DNA of 64,000 bases from Actinoallomurus bryophytorum (GTDB lineage: Bacteria > Actinomycetota > Actinomycetes > Streptosporangiales > Streptosporangiaceae), in assembly GCF_006716425.1 (NCBI RefSeq), contig NZ_VFOZ01000001.1, positions 6,510,001 through 6,574,000 on the forward strand, in the 5' to 3' direction. Made by a program: the position numbers and the translations under genes. The notes beneath the pieces were generated by a model, which was given only the letters and a program-made list of their open reading frames with translations, made no database searches and had not been told where the DNA came from. Within the stretch, counting starts at the first letter, position 1. Each line of letters starts with the position of its first letter. Shown here piece by piece: positions 61,301-64,000 of this stretch.

Positions 61301-64000
61301 GCCGCCCGGCAGGTCACCGCGGCCGGCGAGGGGGTGAAACGCACCCGGCTGGCGCCGCACTTCTCCGCGTCCGGCCTGACCAGGCTGCCCAAGCTCTTCG
61401 ACGAGATCGTGCACACGCTGGAGTCCCAGGGCCTGAAGCTGAAGCTCGGCGGCGCCACACGGGGCGAGCTCTGGCAGAAGCTGCTGAACCTCGGCGTCCA
61501 CCTGGGCAAGGCGGTCAACGACAAGGACGGCTACGAGCTCACGCTGCACGACGAGCACGGCCGCACCGTCGCGATCGTCCAGGTGTACAGCGCACGCCTG
61601 CCGGACGGGGTGCGGCAGGTCGGGGCGACCAGCGAGAAGCGTCACATCGAGGACGTCCGCACGCTCATCGACGGTGGCAGCAGCGGCCACAACCTCACGA
61701 ACACCAGCTCGGTGACTCCGCTGGCCGTGGAGTTCGGCCTGCTGCCGCTGCCGGATGCCGCTCCGGACGTGGGCCTGGCGGCGAGTGTCGGCCTGACCTA
61801 CACCGAGACGAACGTCGACTCGTTGTCGGCCGGACGGGTCGGCCTGTGGGTCCAGGTGCCGCGCTTCTCGGGCCAGGCAGGCGCGTACAAGATGACCTTC
61901 GCGCACCAGGCGAAGGTGTGGGTCCGCGGCGCGAAGAAGTCGCCGGACGCGAAGACGGTGACGACGCCCGTCGTCGGCCGGGCGCTGGTGAGCGTGCCCG
62001 AGCCGCAGGCGTTCGAGCACGGCCTGCCGGTGGACGGGGAGGCGCTGAAGACCCTGCCCGAGGGTGACACCGTGCCGTACGATCCGGAGGCGATACGCGG
62101 CGGCGGGCAGCGCGGCACCGAGACCGGCAAGGACAAGGGCAAGGGGAAGGCGGTCGAGGAGCCGGCGTCCGAGCCGATCCCCCCGCACATCCTCAAGGGG
62201 AAGGGCATCGGGACCGGCCTGCTCAGGACGGACGAGGCCACCGTCGAAGAGATCCGCCGCATGCTGAAGGAGGAGCTGAGGCCGTACGGGTTCCTGCCCG
62301 AGGAGGACAGGCCGTTCGGCGAGCACCGGCACACTCACGGCAACAAGGTCGAGAGCCGCCTGGACAACAAGGAACTGCTCGACAAGATGGTGTCCCTGCA
62401 GAGCCTGGACACCAACTACGACCAGGCGCACCAGGACGGGCTCACGTTCACGCTGCGGCTGCGCAGAGGCGCCGCGGGCATGGACCTGGACACCGATTCG
62501 GCGAAGGTCACGATCAGGGCGAAGAGCCGGGAGGACACGCCGCCGGAGTACCTCGGGACCGTCGAGACGTTCCATCTGGTCAACCTCGCGATGGGCATGG
62601 ACACCGCCGGGCAGGGGACGAGCCACTCCCGGAAGATCGCGCTGAGCCTGAAGTTCAAGGGCCTGTTCAAGTACCTCAAGGCGGCCCTGACGGGCATCGA
62701 GGCGCAGCGGATCAGCGGCGCCTCCGACTCGGCCGCTTTCCTGAACAACCGCCCCGAACTGGCCGACCGTGTCGGCAAGGCGCTCAAACTCAGGCTGACC
62801 GACGACTACGAGGTCACCGTCGAGTACCAGCACTCCGGTGAGATCGGCAAGATCGCGAAGGACCATCGGGACCGCGTGCTGCCGCCGATCGAGCGGCAGA
62901 CGGCCGTGGCGCACGTGCCCACGCTGGGGAACCACACGCATCCGACATTGAAGCCGTCGGAGATGTCCGTCGCCGAGCTCATAAACACCGAGCGGAACAC
63001 CCCGTCCGACGTCCTGGACCAGGCCATCATCTACTACGCGGACCTCGCGGGCCTGCGGGAGGCCGCGGCCGGGATGCTGAAGGACCTGGTCGGCCCGGCC
63101 GGGGCGGCGGACCGCGACGTGAGCTCGTTCGCCGGTCACACGCTGGTCCGGTCGCACCTGAAGGAGATCTTCAACCGCGAGTACACGACCGACCGGCCGT
63201 TCGAGCCCGGCCTGATTCGCAACACCTTCGGGGCACTGGACATCTCCGGATCGCTCGGTCCGGCCAGGTTCGTCGACGCGACCTCCGACCCGTTCGTGAT
63301 CGGCATCATCAAGCTCCTGCTGCTCGAGAGCCGGCTCACGGCCACGAAGTCCTCCGGCATCACCTGGGACCAGCTCGACCTCGAGCTCGGCAGTGTCGCC
63401 GGGCAGGCCAACCTCAGCACCGAGTGGGACGTCAACCGGCACTGGCAGCGCAACACCAGCAAGTCCAGCGGGCGCACCGGCGCCAAGGAACTGATCCAGC
63501 TCAAGATCGACAGGGCCTACCTGTTCGAGGCGCCGGCGGACCTCAAGGTGAGCGGCCTGCTGGAGAAGCGCGCGAAGCTCCTCCCCAGCAGCACCGCCAA
63601 GCCCGGCCCGAAGACGCTCGAGAACCGGCCCGTCGGCTTCCTGCTGTCCGAGCCCGACGCGCTGCACGAGTACGCGCGGCGGACGGTGCCGCTCTCGGAC
63701 ACCCAGCTCACCGACGTGATGAAACGCTGGCAGAGCGGCGAGCTGATCATGAACGGCGACGTCGCGGCGGGGGTGCTGACCCGCTGGCGCACGGACGTGG
63801 CGGGGCGCCCGAAGGCCAGGCCCGAAGACCTGGCCTTCATCGACGCGCTCGGCCGTGACCTGGCGCGGGCGCACGAGCTCGGCGGGATACGGATCCTCGA
63901 CCAGGACGGACGCCGGCGGTTCGGCGAGGCCTTCGGGCAGGGGCTGTCCGACCCACCGGCCCTCGACCCGTACCTCGGCACTCCGCTGGATCTCGTCCAG
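49079..64000 (+). CDS. Giant WXG100-headed multidomain toxin-like protein, 3' end outside window
   Basis: The frame is open from ATG 49079 (after GAGGAGGA) to the end, at least 4,974 codons with no stop. Order, in residues: WXG100-like head 1-100 (W48-S-G50); hydrophobic segment ~105-142 and Ala/Gly-rich segment ~151-215; Gly/Ser/Pro linker ~225-540; six 73-80-residue repeats 542-985; two 61-residue copies (1074-1134, 1148-1208); two related alpha/beta domains ~1280-1405 and ~1530-1650; two lethal-factor-like metalloprotease domains ~1740-2020 and ~2115-2420; glycosyltransferase-like region ~2500-2810; OTU-like region ~2930-3090; oedema-factor-like cyclase ~3350-3565; further alpha/beta copy ~3645-3750; beta-rich region to 4974. 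It is probably a secreted multi-effector toxin. The last domains and any immunity gene lie beyond the window. Confidence 0.9.
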   Translation, partial: MAIVDWHYYLGELDLDAIYDLGNEWIKFGDSLYNGQFKLNDSVAEFRWSGAAGRAASDTWGDHMSVVMNNAADAAWKIGEAINAYGDNIKSIAQQRAEHDTQAFLANLIGAIIGALLPFAFKGLTALFPALAGLMAGMAKVIDQIATRFGAMAAAAAEFAAGAVVGSVTTFGIDMTSTGLASAITGQPFSVDWGQEGMNVGIGAGLGGTLGAGFGQIDRENRFNGVSVPATGGSNVTPETPGNGKTGDFSGSGSGKSVTGGPPPITPRTQGLAPEKSAPGSSGGKNLADGQALPVNGAPKGSGSGETFTAGRSAPDNPPPTETKASGNGSGGRQGTDIPAPVSQPPVSEKTSSGGSGSGSSETLGSGSGRAAAVNGAPPVEVKASGGSGGSGGRGGGDSVSSDAAKQSGSGSRTLKTPGETPVKTDGDVPPVAPPSSDHATSSPALAESRQGVQPGVRPARAAGDPPPGVPPRSADPGGSNSGEGHGSGTGPKEPGKEVGSTGTKQNRFAVPPDRESTSSGPATAGRSGGKSAAGSGDGSAFKGPGNRLGGEIGSPSGARPGETWGWVRYKSGEDGAAVAGPAKAWPQGKVVELKDLPADRDGNGGSSSAKGSGPAFTGPGHRLGQGSNDRPGLKSDESWAELNEKRLGRFEADGSVPGPAKAWPRGRTAGLKDLPADSEKGAPASGGKGSGFEGSGHRLGGGGGSPSGARPGETWGWVRYKRGEDGAAVVGPAKAWPRGKVVELKDLPADADGDGGSSSAKGSGFEGSGHRLGGGGGSPSGARPGETWGWVRYKRGEDGAAVAGPAKAWPRGRMAGLKDLPADSEKSVPASGGKGSGFEGSGHRLGGGGGSPSGARPGETWGWVRYKRGEDGAAIVGPAKAWLRGKVTEFKDLPAGSDNGGRPYSVFNAKRANDDPGFKGPGTRLGRDGTSERAAPGGNKTWAELDDARLKRAEDGTAAVRPVKPQKPATTRQFKDLASESGTGGGSSESGRGTTANRNGNGSSTMLEQPKSKSQPKPQSSPSEEPKAGTQESKSQESEPRSAGREPAKQGHSKQPAPKTDSAPKKTSPSRVQVRVGESFERADRILDSLAGPRGAFEAPRDYAGFRVEVARVIREEGAEKANAYVKGELTEKAASAPARVVDRSAQVRVGESFERADRILDSLAGPRGAFEAPRDYAGFRVEVARVIREEGAEKANAYVKEELTEKTSPPRAPEASAERSGSPQVTSGRETDGFGPPRSGRVTTSPGTRPQLQSGFGTRQRTAGSESTHVWPPTDEKPLVVAGWVLPSDGVIAIPGLPRPMNPAELAAWIRGRPGYSPGTPVVLLAPDARSFASALARRLGADVTGPWGHFVPRSSGELAAGRLETGPDGEPRFVAESYDRWHTYTPRGEVFDRGEVLPGGSDITTAGRAASGTSEHPSASWWWTVRPKETDEAPEGRVTGAPKKAAPSDADPASTQNEPRPVTGGRERSGTRTSIDQSSTSEPRRPVAPAEPREPARRTDARRPEGERSPRDVDDQVSPRPGSDRLVVVGKVLPADGTIVVPGRLRGMTPAAFVAWVKSRPEYESGVPLLLVAKDARSFAPAVASLLGVPVTAPWGAVTPLPSGHLLAATPESDPDGALRLANEWYDAFHTYEPDGQVTELGQILPTTRPLPLDEMAAAVEAGDPMVVWRAPAVAEQPESGSHLAPADREPGPPARNTRSRGDASSGAATQTIPVPGRASDEPTRTAVDGRSVPVPGGRMSGATVAARLVEMPPAERGPELEFMTPAMRRSFAVDREFVGVLADAGLSGREFASIAAPLLIEIPRGVEQPVSARRGLEAILTRMLVNPEVAKNVLLSGAQVWVIPRNESLTSLPPWHARAGTDDGLRGISIRNSGMTAVSEENLLGEERSIGDGPGHDEGYSSVTHEIAHLIYNVGLTDAQRQQITDWYGRKLRLSQQGSDTIWPDGRYQDTNRPGETNYSATNEREFFAQLVNVYLGTNTGFDPATYLHRNNGPAYVEQHEGPLAGLLQSIFDGPEPVTNANPVGETRAGNEFYSGYRSFWAAIERTGEDYVTAATSLWQTIRAGLGRTFSGATPDGADTGRSRPSGSTTVPTPSRSAAETSAAGHDRAMSDLSATEEAERLAALPADERLQALRALPEERRDALALDPEFFQRIRALLPTGFADVAAALMIQIPEGVEQPATARYRLQSILATMLGDPDVAGRLLSRQVRVVVIPKSQALTSLAPWRDLAGKSFNNRHDMTWDDVRGAGATSDRPVTAVAEENLVGEANVVGGTGSAHPPGYSTVVHEIAHSIHLLGLSEEDQRTILRSWQAKWEAERAGGPVAWPDGLLRTSGDVNHSATDDREYFAQAVNTYLGVNKGFDGNTKSRRNNGLKWIQEHEKSLLPILQRTFGNKPAISIPVNPVGGPEAVIEGAVQDFWRSVETSSAPAPARKRAAPEAPGTRKRPSLGSGSGLGQVIDLGNGVRANGLYRALAGEPRPRTAADYQTFLSDSVDGRRPLSFVVNIILPAGEVGRIPEVIDAVMTGYDGPPGRVAFVFGVNQQGVPGAGLPARVSNQINRILGSLTYPAAVVGSVFAREFRPGTMRNEVLSSSATRALVEGFVAAGTHPYISVQDFDQGARTVPSGKHVFQHFDDKLQVAGGVDRPVMMAGGYRVSPDMEAKPGLRDAVLEDMRTRDQLAAIHPLLPYAPEPNLFFDGTLLSVEGTEIRFGDGGAEFGRLAETLNTAYAAELSLAHSTDEDGREAARVDGANNRHPLRGQAYVVDFVEGATATDLSRFNERFTGSRGSLPQSHSTLESVRTQFYLSRTASSGTSLGRYRAGLRTRYLNPDADRAHDPLRRTSSDLQETSSGRQRWRPLHRSDQRDIAAGGRLNRRISMDLTIPPGPDDETGTPAAGVQADEAVLAAHLVAGSDPMTKLIYQMSFLGDEILTHGMPPPVAGNTLFDAVARFVGRSADSVRTGAVHAMRDELGIEAEDRGMAQPAVMQGVRSPFGYGDLINAFVQHTLVRHTEEHSENQRADSARDLAGRAIATHLGQTLVIHLPDGDTVRLEPFRDASGGTVEVDLHTIGDRQTFLPHGVRASRASASRRAIDHDGDTEMPDASQQSSFSFPPGPPVAAPWKTMWPESRRGSRTQTIFASLPPVAEDVSPPQATTAEQTYESDDSQVDPLDTTRPLDPDLLEPPADSFAESAEPAEPAEPEESTEPVEPQESTAPHESTEPVQSTEPVEPEESTKPAALDTSATAARPRYAAPAALRTFFSTKIKSLHRRFAAAGTSSAPAVPATRNGAGNGSTPSRPVLKMPQGIGDFVANTMDAIDATVPPVPRGPHLRAGRLPSIRPDQGFELTPERLADEFGMPRANQTRFRQFADRFNLVLDVRPTNPASRRWLEDGALPKPHTIKSKTINELDVHLGASGDQIGLVGFFRPRLPSADDLASMPEQQRRQVEARYEQRRRESVDLAAEMTKYTQSGEFRIRDGVIEGIGADGEFRPLTGDHDLYNIRLLDDGAPLSKDAYEEVIWLLTHRNMGVQHGAHMYWRPDGAFQEQIFNEIVSKHQMGAAGAEPLIRFSPGEEPSLVFADETATTSMSSEPAPEQVEPPPARRVRWADQTGETTGETTAETTGEQDDSGTAPPPEPMKLADVLDQAQVYVLDDRPVLLRLPGAPADLPAPDPRTVEQLGSMAPPQTVFVIAEIRDGDVVIGDQVVTPAVLGAVLGARAPGYQPFLLSPGSSPVAERLTTVTDGPVLSAPSGVDYDPDRATMTPRADTKGKGKAKASDTASFRLHLPDEPAAAPLDLVLAGEPVREPPSEEPPPKPTTSPAPAGTTPKDVDEMVRSIGVPRAGLPYVPALIRAVQEELAAQGVTVTDDQMVFFVKQLLARYQYLLGDSADDENTSGLMVPIGGAEVLVTFDPSDPHTVDNPAGSTTAPSTLPPAEGEHEGFETVNAGYATGAHVETHSGSTERTPGGLSAMFGYGVAPGVLNVVKAGASIKGVANQSSRSTTHVMDAEGGHVEDNRIEHTLVAYRPNISVKIRTGGSGKTPPGWEKIKPIRIADPGTERLLLWLANSYLAEPAARQVTAAGEGVKRTRLAPHFSASGLTRLPKLFDEIVHTLESQGLKLKLGGATRGELWQKLLNLGVHLGKAVNDKDGYELTLHDEHGRTVAIVQVYSARLPDGVRQVGATSEKRHIEDVRTLIDGGSSGHNLTNTSSVTPLAVEFGLLPLPDAAPDVGLAASVGLTYTETNVDSLSAGRVGLWVQVPRFSGQAGAYKMTFAHQAKVWVRGAKKSPDAKTVTTPVVGRALVSVPEPQAFEHGLPVDGEALKTLPEGDTVPYDPEAIRGGGQRGTETGKDKGKGKAVEEPASEPIPPHILKGKGIGTGLLRTDEATVEEIRRMLKEELRPYGFLPEEDRPFGEHRHTHGNKVESRLDNKELLDKMVSLQSLDTNYDQAHQDGLTFTLRLRRGAAGMDLDTDSAKVTIRAKSREDTPPEYLGTVETFHLVNLAMGMDTAGQGTSHSRKIALSLKFKGLFKYLKAALTGIEAQRISGASDSAAFLNNRPELADRVGKALKLRLTDDYEVTVEYQHSGEIGKIAKDHRDRVLPPIERQTAVAHVPTLGNHTHPTLKPSEMSVAELINTERNTPSDVLDQAIIYYADLAGLREAAAGMLKDLVGPAGAADRDVSSFAGHTLVRSHLKEIFNREYTTDRPFEPGLIRNTFGALDISGSLGPARFVDATSDPFVIGIIKLLLLESRLTATKSSGITWDQLDLELGSVAGQANLSTEWDVNRHWQRNTSKSSGRTGAKELIQLKIDRAYLFEAPADLKVSGLLEKRAKLLPSSTAKPGPKTLENRPVGFLLSEPDALHEYARRTVPLSDTQLTDVMKRWQSGELIMNGDVAAGVLTRWRTDVAGRPKARPEDLAFIDALGRDLARAHELGGIRILDQDGRRRFGEAFGQGLSDPPALDPYLGTPLDLVQ
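50702..52033 (+). repeat. Six in-frame tandem repeats of 73-80 residues in the giant gene
   Basis: Units start at 50702, 50927, 51155, 51374, 51593 and 51833, each opening with F(K/T/E)GxGxRLG and containing GETWGWVRYK (or SWAEL variants), GPAKAWPRG and a KDLPA close. Units 3, 4 and 5 are nearly identical in DNA; units 1, 2 and 6 are diverged. Spacing is 219-240 bp, always in frame. The codons are less GC-rich than in flanking parts. Confidence 0.9.
52298..52702 (+). repeat. Two almost identical 183-bp direct repeats in the giant gene
   Basis: Copies at 52298-52480 and 52520-52702 differ at a single base (GGG versus GAG codon) by my reading. Each encodes 61 residues starting QVRVGESFERADRILDSL. 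They use codons such as TTT, GAT, ATT and TTG that are rare in neighbouring coding DNA, so they look recently duplicated or acquired. Confidence 0.88.
54296..55136 (+). other. Lethal-factor-like metalloprotease domain 1 (giant protein)
   Basis: Residues ~1740-2020 carry H1909-E1910-I-A-H1913 and a downstream REFFAQ with E1970 as likely third zinc ligand. This is the gluzincin pattern of anthrax lethal factor-like (ATLF/M34) peptidases, whose third ligand lies in an E-(F/Y)-F-A-E segment. Glu1910 would be the catalytic base. Confidence 0.72.
55421..56336 (+). other. Lethal-factor-like metalloprotease domain 2 (giant protein)
   Basis: Residues ~2115-2420 repeat domain 1, with H2292-E2293-I-A-H2296 and REYFAQ (E2350). 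Both copies share an upstream LxxQIPEGVEQP-type segment and the YLGxNxGFD that follows the third ligand. Both keep all zinc residues, so both may be active. Confidence 0.72.
56577..57507 (+). other. Glycosyltransferase-A-like region (giant protein)
   Basis: Residues ~2500-2810 begin with a beta-alpha unit (LSFVVNIILPAGEVGRIPEVI) and contain ISVQDFDQ with D2619-F-D2621, a DxD-like metal/nucleotide-sugar motif, then MMAGGYRVSP. Fold assignment is tentative. Confidence 0.4.
57866..58346 (+). other. OTU-like region with lost catalytic cysteine (giant protein)
   Basis: Residues ~2930-3090 resemble an OTU-type cysteine protease: AGNTLFDAVARFVG occupies the place of the DGNCLFxAV motif, with T2946 where the catalytic Cys would be. 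A GDLINAFVQH and LVIHLPDGDTV pattern follows. It may be a non-catalytic or misassigned fold. Confidence 0.35.
59126..59771 (+). other. Oedema-factor/ExoY-like nucleotidyl cyclase domain (giant protein)
   Basis: Residues ~3350-3565 match the anthrax oedema factor/CyaA/ExoY family at its key points: R3382 in VRPTNP, K3399 and K3406 seven residues apart in LPKPHTIKSK, the metal-binding D3498-H-D3500 in PLTGDHDLYNI and H3534 in GVQHGAH. The Asn normally six residues after that His is not conserved, and the D-to-H spacing (36) is shorter than in oedema factor. Confidence 0.68.
60401..64000 (+). other. Beta-rich C-terminal region of the giant protein, unknown
   Basis: Residues ~3775-4974 have no family I recognise. 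They alternate amphipathic strands (e.g. VSVKIRTGG, GLWVQVPRFSG) with helical blocks and Lys/Gly-rich linkers (KGKGKA). There are two similar large segments, beginning near 60900 and 62400, each with a strand-rich block and a following helical block. A pore, adhesion or translocation role is possible but unsupported. The region continues past the window. Confidence 0.4.

Noticed and set aside
60278-63874. Minus-strand open frame of 1198 codons opposite the giant gene
   Set aside because: It is the codon-position shadow of GC-rich coding DNA; its translation is Arg/Gly/Ala/Val-rich without domains, while the plus frame has real motifs.
49079-64000. Giant polyketide or peptide synthetase
   Set aside because: No carrier-protein, condensation, adenylation or ketosynthase motifs are seen; the head is WXG100-like and lies in a T7SS locus.

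Overview
The window is very GC-rich DNA with dense, often overlapping genes, GTG/TTG starts and GGAGG-type ribosome sites. Together with WXG100/EccC/EccD-type secretion genes, ROK and IclR regulators and secreted ricin-type lectins, this points to a filamentous actinomycete. I would guess Streptosporangiales/Thermomonosporaceae, but no marker gene is present to prove it. No tRNA, rRNA, CRISPR array or transposase was seen.

Region 1 (1-20.8 kb) is a catabolic island. It holds a truncated secreted glycosidase, a five-gene dipeptide/oligopeptide-type ABC importer, an IclR regulator, a RidA deaminase, a secreted Asp-box sialidase-like enzyme and a GSA-type aminotransferase. A six-gene minus-strand operon adds two Gfo/Idh dehydrogenases, a FAH-family hydrolase, an N-acyl-D-amino-acid deacylase, an amidohydrolase and a D-threonine-aldolase-type PLP enzyme. 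Four copies of one palindrome (ACATGGAA-N5-TTCCATGT and variants) lie at the four promoters of this island, so it looks like one regulon, most simply governed by the IclR protein encoded inside it. Three unrelated genes (a DUF1963-like protein, a membrane protein and a GH25-like secreted protein) sit among these.

Region 2 (20.8-28.5 kb) is ordinary accessory/housekeeping content: a methyltransferase, a glutathionyl-hydroquinone-reductase-like protein, a RecQ helicase, a two-gene flavin/FeS plus transmembrane-haem electron-transfer module, and a membrane-anchored ricin-B lectin.

Region 3 (28.5-35.4 kb) is a ROK-regulated sugar operon: ABC binding protein, two permeases, a GH4 6-phospho-glycosidase and a BadF-type sugar kinase. 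It suggests disaccharide uptake by ABC followed by kinase phosphorylation and GH4 cleavage, without a PTS. A large LuxR (LAL) regulator at 35.7-38.5 kb, preceded by a coupled mini-ORF, separates this from the next region.

Region 4 (38.6-64 kb, running off the end) is a type VII secretion locus. It has two pairs of WXG100 proteins, a fifth small protein with the same YxxxD/E export motif, EccD, a three-ATPase EccC, and an EccA-like AAA+ ATPase whose usual TPR part is replaced by a right-handed beta-helix. EccB, EccE and MycP are not in the window. The locus leads into one uninterrupted reading frame from 49079 past the window end (at least 4,974 codons). It encodes a giant protein with a WXG100-like head, near-identical internal repeats, two tandem anthrax-lethal-factor-like metalloprotease domains (HEIAH), a DxD glycosyltransferase-like region, an OTU-like region with a lost cysteine, and an oedema-factor/ExoY-like nucleotidyl cyclase domain. 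This looks like a MARTX-style multi-effector toxin attached to an actinobacterial T7SS and is the most remarkable object in the window.
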